A DNA stretch of 64,000 nucleotides from positions 493,571 through 557,570 of the forward strand of contig NZ_JAGGPR010000005.1 of assembly GCF_018613695.1 (NCBI RefSeq), read 5' to 3'. The position numbers and the translations under genes were made by a program. Below, piece by piece: positions 38,742-48,226 of this stretch. Under the pieces are notes generated by a model, which saw only the letters and a list, made by a program, of their open reading frames with translations, did not search any database and had not been told where the DNA came from. This DNA is from Arthrobacter sp. ISL-95 (lineage in GTDB: Bacteria; Actinomycetota; Actinomycetes; Actinomycetales; Micrococcaceae). The stretch's first letter is position 1; each line of letters starts with the position of its first letter.

Positions 38742-39238
38742 TTGAGCCAAAACCGGCTATCCAGCCCGAACAGTCCGGACCCAAGCCCAAGAAGCGGCGC
38801 TTCGGCGGGACAGAAGCACAAATTCGTTCGGCGTTGAAGTTCTACAAGGTCATGGCGTACCTCACCGGCGCCATGCTTCTTCTGCTGTGCGCCGAGCTGA
38901 TCGCCCGCTACGGTTTCGGCGTTTCACTGTTCGCCGGCGGTACGAATGCAGTTACGGGCCAGCCGTTTGGTTTCGGCTTTGCGGAGTCCGAACCCAAGGG
39001 CGTCATTGGCGGCTTCAATATCTCCACCTCGGTGCTGATTGTGCATGGCTGGATGTACGTGGTCTACCTGGTTTCGAACTTCCGCCTCTGGTCTCTGATG
39101 CGCTGGCCGTTCTCCAAAATGGTCCTCTTAGCGCTTGGTGGCGTCATCCCGTTGCTGTCTTTCATCGTGGAGAAGAAATTCCACGCGCAAGTGGAAGCGG
39201 AACTCGCAGCCAATCCGCAGGCGTCCAAGCGCTACTAG
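38738..39238 (+). CDS. DUF3817 family membrane protein
   Basis: A 166-residue protein with about three transmembrane helices in a DUF3817-type domain: RSALKFYKVMAYLTGAMLLL, then STSVLIVHGWMYVVYLVSNF, then KMVLLALGGVIPLLSFIVEK. The N-terminal 30 residues are Pro/Lys-rich. Function unknown; the domain is common near surf1 and guaA in actinobacteria. ATG 38738 overlaps the surf1 stop (ATGA), so translation is coupled. Confidence 0.85.
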   Translation: MIEPKPAIQPEQSGPKPKKRRFGGTEAQIRSALKFYKVMAYLTGAMLLLLCAELIARYGFGVSLFAGGTNAVTGQPFGFGFAESEPKGVIGGFNISTSVLIVHGWMYVVYLVSNFRLWSLMRWPFSKMVLLALGGVIPLLSFIVEKKFHAQVEAELAANPQASKRY

Positions 39239-39248
39239 GACCTACCGC

Positions 39249-39301
39249 ATCCAAGTGTGAGATCCCTAACGGCGGGGCTGTTTTGGGCCTTGGATGCCTT
39301 T
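39249..39301 (+). terminator. hairpin between the DUF3817 gene and guaA
   Basis: GCATCCAAG and CTTGGATGC are perfect 9-bp inverse copies with a long GC-rich loop, and the second arm is followed by CTTTTCC. Probable terminator of the surf1 unit. Confidence 0.6.
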
Positions 39302-39331
39302 TCCAACGTGCACCGGGGCGGCCCGGCAAAG

Positions 39332-39337
39332 TAGTCT
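39332..39337 (+). promoter_or_regulatory. -10 box of leaderless guaA
   Basis: TAGTCT is followed by 6 bases and GTG 39344; no ribosome binding site is present. Confidence 0.5.
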
Positions 39338-39343
39338 TGTCTG

Positions 39344-40933
39344 GTGACTACTCCCACCGCACCCCAAACTTCCCAGAAGCCGGTGCTGGTTGTTGACTAC
39401 GGTGCCCAGTACGCGCAGCTGATTGCCCGCCGCGTCCGCGAAGCGAATGTGTATTCGGAGATTGTTCCGCATACCTTCACCACCGAGCAGCTTCTGGCCA
39501 AGAACCCGGCAGCCATCATTCTCTCAGGAGGGCCCTCCAGCGTTTACGCGGAGGGCGCGCCGTTCGTGGGTGCGGACCTCTTCGAGGCCGGCGTTCCCGT
39601 TTTCGGAATCTGCTACGGATTCCAGGCCATGGCGAATGCCCTGGGCGGCAAGGTGGCCCAGACCGGCTTGCGGGAGTACGGCGCCACCGAAGCACTTCTT
39701 GTGGGTGATGCACGCTCAATCCTCGACGGCGTCCCGTCGTCCCAGAACACGTGGATGAGTCACGGAGACTCCGTTCACGAGGCCCCCGAGGGCTTCGAGG
39801 TGCTGGCAACTACGGCCGGCGCCCCGGTGGCTGCGTTCGCCAACGATGAGAAACGCCTTTACGGTGTGCAGTGGCACCCGGAAGTGAAACACTCCGTACT
39901 TGGACAGCACGTCCTGGAGAACTTCCTGTTCAAGGGCGCGGGGTTGAGCCCCAACTGGACCACGGGCAACATCCTCGAAGAGCAGGTGGACCGGATCCGC
40001 CAACAGATCGGTGACTCCAAGGTCATCTGTGGCCTCTCCGGTGGCGTCGATTCCGCCGTAGCTGCGGCTTTGGTCCAGCGCGCTGTTGGTGACCAGCTCA
40101 CGTGTGTATTCGTTGACCACGGCCTCCTGCGTGAAGGCGAAGCCGAACAGGTTGAACGCGACTTCGTGGCGGCCACCGGCGTCAACCTGTACGTTGCCAA
40201 CGAGCAGGAACGCTTTCAGTCCGCATTGGCCGGCGTCAGCGATCCTGAGACGAAGCGCAAGATCATTGGCCGCGAATTCATCCGTGCCTTCGAGGAAGCG
40301 GAACGGGCCATCATCGCCCAGGCCGCTGCCGAGGGTGAAAAGATCAAGTTCCTCGTCCAGGGCACGCTGTACCCGGACGTCGTCGAATCAGGCGGCGGCG
40401 AAGGTGCTGCAAACATCAAGAGCCACCACAACGTGGGCGGGCTTCCTGAGGATCTGCAGTTCGAGCTCGTCGAGCCGCTGCGGGCCTTGTTCAAGGACGA
40501 AGTCCGCGCCGTCGGTGCTCAGCTTGGGCTGCCGCAGGAGATCGTCGGCCGTCAGCCTTTCCCGGGCCCCGGCTTGGGAATCCGCATCGTGGGCGAAGTG
40601 ACCAAGGAGCGCCTGGATCTGCTGCGCAAGGCTGATGCCATTGCGCGTGCGGAGCTCACGGCCGCAGGCTTGGACAACGACGTCTGGCAGATGCCGGTAG
40701 TCCTCCTGGCCGATGTGCGCAGCGTTGGCGTCCAGGGTGACGGCCGTACCTACGGCCACCCCATTGTGCTGCGTCCGGTGTCTTCGGAAGACGCCATGAC
40801 GGCGGACTGGTCGAGATTGCCGTACGACCTGCTTGCCCGGATCTCCAACAGGATCACCAATGAGGTGGATGGAGTTAACCGCGTGGTGCTGGACGTCACC
40901 AGCAAGCCACCGGGAACCATCGAGTGGGAATAG
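39344..40933 (+). CDS. guaA: GMP synthase (glutamine-hydrolysing)
   Basis: Amidates XMP to GMP with ATP and glutamine-derived ammonia. The 529-residue enzyme has an N-terminal class I amidotransferase (nucleophile Cys in [11 protein letters not shown], His/Glu in [11 protein letters not shown]). The ATP-pyrophosphatase domain follows with the P-loop [13 protein letters not shown]. The C-terminal dimerisation domain holds [14 protein letters not shown] and ends [17 protein letters not shown]. Start is GTG 39344. It completes the GMP branch together with guaB in this window. Confidence 0.98.
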   Translation: MTTPTAPQTSQKPVLVVDYGAQYAQLIARRVREANVYSEIVPHTFTTEQLLAKNPAAIILSGGPSSVYAEGAPFVGADLFEAGVPVFGICYGFQAMANALGGKVAQTGLREYGATEALLVGDARSILDGVPSSQNTWMSHGDSVHEAPEGFEVLATTAGAPVAAFANDEKRLYGVQWHPEVKHSVLGQHVLENFLFKGAGLSPNWTTGNILEEQVDRIRQQIGDSKVICGLSGGVDSAVAAALVQRAVGDQLTCVFVDHGLLREGEAEQVERDFVAATGVNLYVANEQERFQSALAGVSDPETKRKIIGREFIRAFEEAERAIIAQAAAEGEKIKFLVQGTLYPDVVESGGGEGAANIKSHHNVGGLPEDLQFELVEPLRALFKDEVRAVGAQLGLPQEIVGRQPFPGPGLGIRIVGEVTKERLDLLRKADAIARAELTAAGLDNDVWQMPVVLLADVRSVGVQGDGRTYGHPIVLRPVSSEDAMTADWSRLPYDLLARISNRITNEVDGVNRVVLDVTSKPPGTIEWE

Positions 40934-40942
40934 CACTTTGAG

Positions 40943-40976
40943 TGGCCGGCTTCCTCTGGGAGGCCGGCCATTTTGC
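40943..40976 (+). terminator. guaA terminator
   Basis: TGGCCGGC (40943-40950) pairs with GCCGGCCA (40963-40970), extended by a TTCC/GGGA stretch, and is followed by TTTTGCTT. Confidence 0.88.
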
Positions 40977-41083
40977 TTGAACCTGGGATGCTTCTTTGTC
41001 CCACATTTTGCTTACAGCTGTGAAATGACGGCGAATTTCGCAGTGGAACAGCGTTGCGATGCGAGCTGTCCGAGGATTCCCGC

Positions 41084-41089
41084 TACCCT
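41084..41089 (+). promoter_or_regulatory. -10 box of the large helicase-like gene
   Basis: TACCCT is followed by 7 bases and ATG 41097, supporting that start over the internal GTG 41151. Confidence 0.4.
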
Positions 41090-41096
41090 CGAAAGT

Positions 41097-44000
41097 ATGC
41101 CGGTATGGTCCAAGGCGTCTAAAGCAAGTACAGAAAAGAAGGCAGAAGTCGTGTCAGTAGGTCAAGGCCAGGAAGAGGGCTCCGAAGAGCTCCGCAAATG
41201 GCTGTCTGGTCTCAAGCCCGTCACCGGGGCGGACACCATGCTGCGCTTCGTGAAGACGCCGGAAGGCGCCATCGATCTCAGCAACGCCCACCCTTCAGGA
41301 CTGGCGCAGTTGCTCGCGGGCCGACGAACACGTCTGTCCACGCTCATCAGGGATCGTCAACAGTACTTGGTGGCCGCCAGGGCGGCTCGAAACATCCGGT
41401 CCAAGATCTTCGAGCTCAGCAACGACCGCGGCATAGAGGCCGGGTACTTGTCTGCGGGTACCGTGGTGTGGACCTCTGCCGTAGGTGGCAAGCCCCAGCG
41501 TGTTTCCGCACCCGTGATGCTCACGTCCATCGTCCTGACGGTCCGGCCGGGCGAAGATGACTTTGAACTCCAGCTCACCGAGCAAGCGAGAATGAACCCG
41601 GCATTGGTGCGCCATCTGAAGACAGTTCATGGCATCGTCTTTGACGTCAACGCTGTGGCGCGCATGGCCTACAACACAGCCCGGCTTGATCCCCAGCCGG
41701 TCCTGGACCGTTTGTCCACGCTGATTCAGCCGATTCATGGTGCCGAGGTGGAGTTCAACCTGCTGGTCACTACGCTGGCTGACCTCTCGGGCAACCTTGA
41801 TGATCCATGGATCAACATGAACAACCCCACGGTTGCGGCCCTCTCCACTGCCGCCAACGGCGGAGACATTGAGCCGGAGCCGATCAAGGCCGGCCGGTTC
41901 CCCAGCCTGGACCTTCGGGATCCTGCAGACGAACTTCTTTTGCTCGATGCTGATACGGATCAGCAGTATGTTGTGGACGCCGTTCGAGCCGGGGACTCAC
42001 TTGTTGTCAGCACCCCGCCAGGTAGCGGCCAGACGCAAACCGCCATCAACGCCATCGGTGCATTGGTCAGCGAAGGCAAGTCCGTGCTGGTGGTGGGAGA
42101 CAGGCAAGCCAGCCTTGCAGGACTTTCCGGCCACCTTGAATCGCTGGGCCTCGAGTCGATGCTCTTCCGGCCTGGCAACGGAACCACGCCTCAGCAACTC
42201 AAGGGCCAGCTGGTCAGGGCCATCATGCGCAATGAGAAAGCGCTTGAACCCCAGCTGGGCAACCTTCACCAGACGCTTACGGGCCACCGTCATGCCTTGA
42301 TGGACCACGTCGCCTCGCTGCATAACGTCCGTGAGCGCTGGGGTTGCTCGCCCTATCAGGCAATGCAGTCACTTGCTGAATTGACGTCCATACACCCGGC
42401 ACCGTCTACTACGGTGCGCTTGAAGCGAAGCGTTCTGGACAACATCAAGGACCGTGAAGAGCTCGCTGGCCGGCTGCGCCGGGCTGCTGAGCTAGGCAGT
42501 TTCAGCAGGGCCTCCACCTCCAGCCCTTGGTATGGTGCCCGTCTGGTAACCCGGAAGGAAACCGAGGAAGCACAGCAGCTTGCGCGCTTGGCCGAGGAGA
42601 AACTCCCGGTCCTGCGGGATCGCATGAAGCAGGTTTCCGATCACGCAGAGATTCGCTTGGGCGAAACTTTCACTGAGTGGGGCGCCCAGCTGGAACTGCT
42701 GATCGCCGTACGTGAGAGCTTGGATAAGTTCACTCCGGACATCTTTGACCGGCCGGTGCACGATCTCATCTCAGCCACTGCCAGTTCTGCCTGGCGCCGT
42801 GAACGCAATCTTGAGATGCCCTCCATGCAGCGCTCCCGCCTGCGCAGGGTGGCTAAGGAATATGTGCGGCCGGGCGTTCACATTGCGGACCTTCACAGCT
42901 CCTTGGTGCTGGTCCAGGAGCAGCGTGCTCTATGGGCAGGCTATGCAACAACCCAGCGGCACCCGGCTGTTCCTTCCGGCCTTGCCGACCTCGGTGCACT
43001 CTACCGGGAACTCGATGGCGAGCTGCGCCGCCTTGGTGATGCGCTCAAGCACACCTCTGATGGTGGCTCGCTGCACGGGACACCGTATCCGCACCTCATG
43101 GAACGGTTGGAGCGGCTTGTTGCAGACACAGCCACGTTGGAGACGCTTCCTGAGCGGACGCTCCTCATTGAGGAAATGCGCGAGCATGGACTCGGTGAGC
43201 TGCTGGCGGATCTTGCTGCCCGGGAAGTCCCGGCTTCGTCTGTTGCCGCCGAACTGGATCTGGCCTGGTGGCAGTCCGCTTTGGAAGCCATGATCAGCGG
43301 TGATGATTACCTCGCCATGTCTGACGGTGATTCGTTGCGCCGCCTCGAAGCGGAGTACCGCCTTGCCGACCAAGCACACATTGCCAGTGGCGCCGCCCGC
43401 CTCCGCTGGCAGCTGGCCCAGAAATGGCGTCAGGGTCTCCTTGAGCACCCCAGACAGGCTGAGCTGCTCCGTGCCCTGTTGAAGGATGGCCGGGTGACAC
43501 TGCCCGCCCTGAGCGCTCAGGCCCCGGATCTGGTGCCCCTGCTGGTGCCGGTATGGTCCGTCAGTCCTTACTTGCTCACCGGGGTTCTCCCTGCAGAGCA
43601 GAAATTCGACGCCGTGGTGATCATCGACGCCGAATCCACGTCGCTGCAGGCCGTTCTCCCGGCAATCGCGAGAGCGCGCCAGGTGGTTGCCTTCGGTGAT
43701 GCCAAGATTGCCCACGCGCGCACGTTTAGCGTCGCCGTGGAGCCGCCGGTTGCCGGAGTGGCCAGCCATGAGAACGTGGACAGTGCGTTCAAGGCATTGG
43801 CCAGGGTCCTTCCCACCTGGCAGCTGAACTGGGTCTACCGTGCGGTGGACGAGGACCTGATCCTCCAGTTGAGCAAGAATTACTATGACGGTGGCCTACG
43901 TCGTTTGCCCGACGGTAACTCGGTCACAGGCTTGGACCGCTCCATTCACGTGGAGTACATTCCGGATGGCACCGGGTTGCCCGGGGCTGATCACGAGGGC

Positions 44001-45248
44001 GTCGAGTCCGTCACTGCAGAGGTCAACCGTGTGGTGGATCTTGTCTTCGAACACGCCAGGCTCCGGCCCCGTACATCCTTGGCCGTAGTTACCGCAAGCT
44101 TGCGCCATGCTGCCAGGATTGGCGAGGCCATCAGGCTCCAGTTGCCCAACCACCCCCTGTTGTCGACTTTCTTTGGAGCAGGCCCTGAATCCTTCCGCGT
44201 GGTTGACCTTGAGCGTGCCCAAGGTCTGGTGCGTGACCACGTAATCTTCTCGCTGGGGTATGGCCGCACACCGCATGGCCGTGCGCTCCATTCTTTCGGT
44301 CCGCTGTCCACCGAGGGCGGGCGTAACCGTTTCGCCCTGGCAATGACACGTGCGCGACGCTCCATGCACGTCCTGACGTGCTTCCGGCCCGAGGATCTTG
44401 ACCTTGATCGCCTGGCCCATGGTGCAGTGGACTTCTACGAACTGCTGGACCGTGAGCTTTCCGGGAACAGTAATCTCGGAACACCGGCCTCCCGCGCTGT
44501 AGCCAGTGAGCAGGCTTTGGGTGAAGATCCGTTGGTGGCCGATCTTGGCGAACGCTTGCGCGCCCGTGGAGCCCGGGTATGGCATCTTTACGATGGCGTG
44601 CTGGATATCGCGGCGGCGGCTGACCCGGTACACACCATCGGCCGTGAGGGTGCTGAAATCCCCACCCCAGTCGCCATCGAGTCCGATGGCACCGAACGGT
44701 ACCGGCGGATGAGCGTCCGTGAACGGAGCCGGTTGCGGCCGCAACTGCTGGAGCGCATGGGCTGGCGTTACATGTCGCTCTGGACGATCGAGGTCTTCAC
44801 TGATCCTTCGTCCTGCGCGGACCGGATTGGCTCTTATCTTGGTCTTGAGAATCACATCGCCCAGTCGGCCTCGGCCCACAGTGGTTTCCTTCACGCACAT
44901 GCGGAAGAATTGAATTCGGGAAATGACCAGCCCTTGTTGGCCGGAGATTCCGTTGACCATGCTGAGGTTGAAGAACCCCAACGCGACGTTCATGAGGCAG
45001 AGAATCCGAAAGAAGCACCACTGATGGATCAGGAAACAGGCGAGGATAGCGCTACTGAGGAATCCGGCGAGAAGAGCACCGGTTCTACGGAGGAGGCTGG
45101 GGATCCGAAGTCCGCGGCAGCCAAGACCGGGTCCACCGGGATTCTTCCCACGAAGGCCGCCGAGGATGATCCCCGGCGCTGGGGCGATGAGTCCAATTAC
45201 GATCATGAGCAGTGGCTGAAGGAACAGAAGCCCCCACACTGGGGCTGA
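41097..45248 (+). CDS. large SF1 helicase-like ATPase with C-terminal nuclease-like domain
   Basis: A 1383-residue protein with the layout of UPF1-like superfamily 1 helicases (DUF4011/AAA_11/AAA_12 proteins). Walker A position reads PPGSGQTQT, with Gln 312 instead of the invariant Lys. Walker B reads VIIDAEST, with Asp 844-Ala-Glu in place of Asp-Glu-Ala. Motif VI FALAMTRARRSM near residue 1081 is intact. After it comes a PD-(D/E)xK-like segment: LDIAAAADP, then VAIESDG near residue 1195, then ERMGWRYMSLWTIEVFTDP, as in the nuclease tail of DUF4011 proteins. A charged tail ends KPPHWG. ATP hydrolysis seems impaired while the nuclease motif looks kept. GTG 41151 with AAGAAGG is an alternative start. 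Confidence 0.8.
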   Translation: MPVWSKASKASTEKKAEVVSVGQGQEEGSEELRKWLSGLKPVTGADTMLRFVKTPEGAIDLSNAHPSGLAQLLAGRRTRLSTLIRDRQQYLVAARAARNIRSKIFELSNDRGIEAGYLSAGTVVWTSAVGGKPQRVSAPVMLTSIVLTVRPGEDDFELQLTEQARMNPALVRHLKTVHGIVFDVNAVARMAYNTARLDPQPVLDRLSTLIQPIHGAEVEFNLLVTTLADLSGNLDDPWINMNNPTVAALSTAANGGDIEPEPIKAGRFPSLDLRDPADELLLLDADTDQQYVVDAVRAGDSLVVSTPPGSGQTQTAINAIGALVSEGKSVLVVGDRQASLAGLSGHLESLGLESMLFRPGNGTTPQQLKGQLVRAIMRNEKALEPQLGNLHQTLTGHRHALMDHVASLHNVRERWGCSPYQAMQSLAELTSIHPAPSTTVRLKRSVLDNIKDREELAGRLRRAAELGSFSRASTSSPWYGARLVTRKETEEAQQLARLAEEKLPVLRDRMKQVSDHAEIRLGETFTEWGAQLELLIAVRESLDKFTPDIFDRPVHDLISATASSAWRRERNLEMPSMQRSRLRRVAKEYVRPGVHIADLHSSLVLVQEQRALWAGYATTQRHPAVPSGLADLGALYRELDGELRRLGDALKHTSDGGSLHGTPYPHLMERLERLVADTATLETLPERTLLIEEMREHGLGELLADLAAREVPASSVAAELDLAWWQSALEAMISGDDYLAMSDGDSLRRLEAEYRLADQAHIASGAARLRWQLAQKWRQGLLEHPRQAELLRALLKDGRVTLPALSAQAPDLVPLLVPVWSVSPYLLTGVLPAEQKFDAVVIIDAESTSLQAVLPAIARARQVVAFGDAKIAHARTFSVAVEPPVAGVASHENVDSAFKALARVLPTWQLNWVYRAVDEDLILQLSKNYYDGGLRRLPDGNSVTGLDRSIHVEYIPDGTGLPGADHEGVESVTAEVNRVVDLVFEHARLRPRTSLAVVTASLRHAARIGEAIRLQLPNHPLLSTFFGAGPESFRVVDLERAQGLVRDHVIFSLGYGRTPHGRALHSFGPLSTEGGRNRFALAMTRARRSMHVLTCFRPEDLDLDRLAHGAVDFYELLDRELSGNSNLGTPASRAVASEQALGEDPLVADLGERLRARGARVWHLYDGVLDIAAAADPVHTIGREGAEIPTPVAIESDGTERYRRMSVRERSRLRPQLLERMGWRYMSLWTIEVFTDPSSCADRIGSYLGLENHIAQSASAHSGFLHAHAEELNSGNDQPLLAGDSVDHAEVEEPQRDVHEAENPKEAPLMDQETGEDSATEESGEKSTGSTEEAGDPKSAAAKTGSTGILPTKAAEDDPRRWGDESNYDHEQWLKEQKPPHWG

Positions 45249-45274
45249 GCGGCCAGGGATCACTGAGCAGCCCA

Positions 45275-46084
45275 TTACGGACTGACTAAGACAAAGAAAA
45301 GCTTGCCTTGCGTTGATGCGCCGGCAAGCTTTTCTGCTTGTTGAGGATCGGCAGCTACCACCACCAGGCCGTCAGTGTCGCCTGTCCCCAGCCATTCACC
45401 GGGCTTGCCGCCCTGGGCTGAGGTCCAGAGGACGGGTACGGGGCCCGCAAGGATTTGGCTTTGCCTTGCTTCGTCGTAGGACCCGGCTGCTGTGAGGATT
45501 ACTGTGACCAGTTGGCCGGGGGAGAGGAGTTGGATGGATGAGGGATCGGCCATCCGGAGGGGGACCGCTGCTGAGCCCACGGGCGCTCCTGTCAGAAGGC
45601 CTGGGCCAAGCAGGCTCGACTCCGAAGGTATTTGCCCTCTGCCGAGAGGGGATGCGAGCTGGCGGCCAACAAGGGCGCCGACGCTGTCCGAAGCTCCGCT
45701 GACGGCGAGGTTGGGTGGCACCTCAATACTTGTGAAATCAGTTGCAGTAAGGCTGGTCCCCGTTGGGAGGTCCCGGGCTGCCACAAGGATGCTTACACGC
45801 TGCTCCGACGCAGGGGTGAGATGCTGGACGGCGAGGCCGGCAGCCACGCATAACAGGAGCGCTACTGCCAAGCGGCGGTTGCGTGCAATCCAGGAGCCGA
45901 AACCTGGGCGCTGCCCTCGCTGACTGGAACGAACTCCTGGACGATTGCGGCTGAACCGAGAACCGGTGCGGGCGCGGGAATGCGGTAGGAGTGAGGGCGT
46001 AAGGCTTAGCGGTGGCCAATTACCGGCGGCCCGCGATGAGCGTTCAGAGCGTTCGAGGAAGGCGCTGCGTGACATTTGTGGCAT
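45275..46084 (-). CDS. SAF-domain protein of the CpaB/RcpC pilus-assembly type
   Basis: A 269-residue protein. The basic, Ser/Arg-rich cytoplasmic N-terminus (about 70 residues) is followed by one TM helix (LAVALLLCVAAGLAVQHL). The SAF domain follows: VSILVAARDLPTGTSLTATD and GRQLASPLGRGQIPSESSLL. CpaB proteins act in the periplasm or outside during Flp/Tad pilus assembly. No other tad genes lie in the window, so it may be an orphan or serve another export system. ATG 46084 or 46072. Its last 60 bases contain the terminator of the convergent helicase-like gene. Confidence 0.82.
   Translation of the reverse strand: MPQMSRSAFLERSERSSRAAGNWPPLSLTPSLLPHSRARTGSRFSRNRPGVRSSQRGQRPGFGSWIARNRRLAVALLLCVAAGLAVQHLTPASEQRVSILVAARDLPTGTSLTATDFTSIEVPPNLAVSGASDSVGALVGRQLASPLGRGQIPSESSLLGPGLLTGAPVGSAAVPLRMADPSSIQLLSPGQLVTVILTAAGSYDEARQSQILAGPVPVLWTSAQGGKPGEWLGTGDTDGLVVVAADPQQAEKLAGASTQGKLFFVLVSP
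45297..45335 (+). terminator. terminator of the helicase-like gene inside the cpaB-like 3' end
   Basis: AAAAGCTTGCC (45297-45307) and GGCAAGCTTTT (45323-45333) form a perfect 11-bp stem with a 15-base loop and a T-run for plus-strand transcription. The sequence is also coding on the minus strand. Confidence 0.75.
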
Positions 46085-46148
46085 GCCGCCACGTTAGCCA
46101 GCTTTCCAGGCCACAATAAGCGCCCGGTTGCCTTATGTGGAAAACCGG

Positions 46149-46412
46149 TTAGCTGCTTGCCGCTGCGGTTGCCGGTGCTGCTGCAGGTGCCGGTGAAGAA
46201 GCAGCCGGCGCCGCCGAAACGGCACTGCCTTTGGTATCGCGGGAATCAGTCCGGTAGAAGCCGGAGCCCTTGAAAACGACGCCTACGCTGTTGAACTTCT
46301 TCCGAAGAGCGCCCTTGCATTCGGGGCACTCCGTCAGGGAGCTGTCAGAGAATGACTGGACGATGTCAAAGGCATGGTTACAGTCTTTGCAGGCGTATGC
46401 GTATGTGGGCAC
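46149..46412 (-). CDS. FmdB family zinc-ribbon protein
   Basis: An 87-residue protein. The N-terminal regulatory-protein FmdB domain has two CxxC pairs (YACKDCNHAF and ECPECKGAL), expected to bind zinc, then FNSVGVVFKGSGFYRTDSR, the usual end of the domain. The remaining 27 residues are Ala/Pro/Ser-rich and disordered. GTG 46412 has GGAGGAAC upstream. Function is unknown; it is regularly found near 5-formyl-THF cyclo-ligase and galU in actinobacteria, as here. Confidence 0.93.
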   Translation of the reverse strand: MPTYAYACKDCNHAFDIVQSFSDSSLTECPECKGALRKKFNSVGVVFKGSGFYRTDSRDTKGSAVSAAPAASSPAPAAAPATAAASS

Positions 46413-46567
46413 TGAGTTCCTCCTTTAGGACAAAGTTCAGGTCCTGTGCAGCAACGGCGGAAAAATTCCGCCTTAGCAGTCGCAGGGCCTGAGTGCCAAT
46501 TCTATCATCGGTCGCCGCGGGATGTACCAGCGTTCGTGCCGGACCTCACTTGGCCGGCCAGCCACAG

Positions 46568-47182
46568 TCAGCCCTGCTCGGCACCGTCATGGAGCTGAAC
46601 GACTCCCGAAGGTGTCAGCACCTGACGCACGGGGCGATCGAAGGCCTCGGCGGGAATGGAGCCCGAAGGTAACAAATCGTCGTCGAACACCACTGCGATA
46701 GTGGGCGGCCGACCGCCGGAAGCGTCCAGGCCCTGGAGGAGGCGGTCGTAATAGCCGCCACCTTGGCCGATCCGGTTGCCATCCCGGTCCACCGCCGTCG
46801 CGGGCATGAAGATCCCCGCGGTACCGGCTATTACCGAGCTTTCCATGCGTTCACCCTCCGGCTCGTCTATGGGCGCGTAGGAGGACCGGACAAAGGCCGT
46901 TTCGGGTCTCCAATACACCCAGCTCAAGAGCCGGCCCGGCTCACAGACGGGTAACAGCACCCGGTGCCCAGCCTCGTGCAGTGATGTGATCAAGGGGATG
47001 GTGGGCGGCTCGAAAGCCACGCCCAGGTACACGGCAAAGGTTGCGAAAGGGCCGGGGGAGACCTTTGCCGCCCAGGCGGTGCCGTGCTGTGCAAGCGACT
47101 CTCCTGCGCGGGCCAGGCGTTCCGGACTGAGGGTCCGCCTGTGCAGCCGTCGACTGCTGCGAATGTCTTCCTTCGATGCCAT
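46568..47182 (-). CDS. 5-formyltetrahydrofolate cyclo-ligase
   Basis: ATP-dependent conversion of 5-formyl-THF to 5,10-methenyl-THF. The 204-residue protein starts SKEDIRSSRRLHRRTLSPER; LPVCEPGRLLSWVYWRPE and AVDRDGNRIGQGGGYYDRLL are the substrate and ATP loops of the family. IAVVFDDDLLPSGSIPAEAFDRPV is a slight variant of the common VGVAFD...LP.E.HD ending. It is divergent from galU, with 129 bases between their starts. Together with fhs, two folate one-carbon enzymes are in the window. Confidence 0.9.
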   Translation of the reverse strand: MASKEDIRSSRRLHRRTLSPERLARAGESLAQHGTAWAAKVSPGPFATFAVYLGVAFEPPTIPLITSLHEAGHRVLLPVCEPGRLLSWVYWRPETAFVRSSYAPIDEPEGERMESSVIAGTAGIFMPATAVDRDGNRIGQGGGYYDRLLQGLDASGGRPPTIAVVFDDDLLPSGSIPAEAFDRPVRQVLTPSGVVQLHDGAEQG

Positions 47183-47299
47183 CTGCGTCCGATCGTGTGG
47201 TCGTCGCGCGCGGGGTTGAGCAGCAGGTGTTATCCACTCTGAAAACCAAATGTCCTACCGACGCGGCGAGGGGTTTAGCCGTTGATGTGTTCCGTCCGT

Positions 47300-47305
47300 T
47301 ACATT
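47300..47305 (+). promoter_or_regulatory. -10 box of leaderless galU
   Basis: TACATT is followed by 6 bases and GTG 47312. Confidence 0.45.
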
Positions 47306-47311
47306 AGTCCG

Positions 47312-48217
47312 GTGACTCTAGAAAACAACGCTGTCCGTAAGGCCGTCATTCCCGCAGCAGGCCTTGGCACCCGGTTCCTTCCCGCCACGAAGGCGATGCC
47401 GAAGGAAATGCTGCCCGTGGTGGACAAGCCTGCCATCCAGTATGTCGTCGAAGAAGCAGTCAAGGTGGGCCTGCATGACGTCCTGATGATTACAGGGCGC
47501 AGCAAGCGAGCACTGGAAGACCATTTTGACCGCGTGCCGGCTCTCGAAGCCACCTTGGCTGAGAAGGGCGACACCGCCAAGCTTGAGGCCATTCAGTCCG
47601 CCACTAACCTCGGTGATATTCACTACGTCCGCCAAGGTGACCCGAACGGCCTCGGCCACGCCGTCCTTCGTGCAAAGCAGCACGTTGGGTACGAGCCCTT
47701 CGCCGTACTGCTTGGCGATGACCTGATCGATGCTCGCGAAGACCTGCTGAGCGAGATGATTGCCGTTCAGCAGAAGACCGGCGGTTCTGTTGTTGCCCTC
47801 ATCGAGGTAGAGCCGTCCAAGATCAGCGCATATGGTTGCGCCGATGTTGAGGACAACGGCGAGGATGGCTACGTGCGCATCAAGCAGCTCGTCGAAAAGC
47901 CTTCTCCGGAAGAAGCGCCGTCAAACCTCGCCGTGATCGGACGTTACGTGCTGCACCCGGCCGTGTTCGACGTCCTGGAGAAGACGGCTCCCGGGCGCGG
48001 TGGAGAAATCCAGCTGACGGACGCCCTTGAGGTGCTCGCTGCCGGCGAAGGTGAAGGCTACGGCGTCTACGGCGTTGTCTTCCGCGGCCGCCGTTACGAC
48101 ACCGGTGACAAGCTCAGCTACCTCAAGGCGTGCATCGAGCTTGCTTGCGAACGCGAAGACCTCGGTCCTGAGCTCCGTGAGTGGCTGCCCAACTTCACAG
48201 CCACGCTTCCCAAATAG
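47312..48217 (+). CDS. galU: UTP--glucose-1-phosphate uridylyltransferase
   Basis: Makes UDP-glucose for cell-envelope polymers and trehalose. The 301-residue protein has the nucleotidyltransferase loop VIPAAGLGTRFLPATKAMPK, then MLPVVDKPAIQYVVEEAV, and LLGDDLIDARED with the metal-binding Asp. GRRYDTGDKLSYLKA closes the sugar site. The start is GTG 47312 (MTLENNAVRK), placed by the -10 box; the frame continues to 47282 without support. A GNAT gene follows 10 bases downstream. Confidence 0.97.
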   Translation: MTLENNAVRKAVIPAAGLGTRFLPATKAMPKEMLPVVDKPAIQYVVEEAVKVGLHDVLMITGRSKRALEDHFDRVPALEATLAEKGDTAKLEAIQSATNLGDIHYVRQGDPNGLGHAVLRAKQHVGYEPFAVLLGDDLIDAREDLLSEMIAVQQKTGGSVVALIEVEPSKISAYGCADVEDNGEDGYVRIKQLVEKPSPEEAPSNLAVIGRYVLHPAVFDVLEKTAPGRGGEIQLTDALEVLAAGEGEGYGVYGVVFRGRRYDTGDKLSYLKACIELACEREDLGPELREWLPNFTATLPK

Positions 48218-48226
48218 ACAAAATTC

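Noticed and set aside
43896..45275. 459-codon open frame antisense to the helicase-like gene
   Set aside because: Composition is typical of an antisense shadow; the plus-strand protein shows clear motifs in the same stretch.
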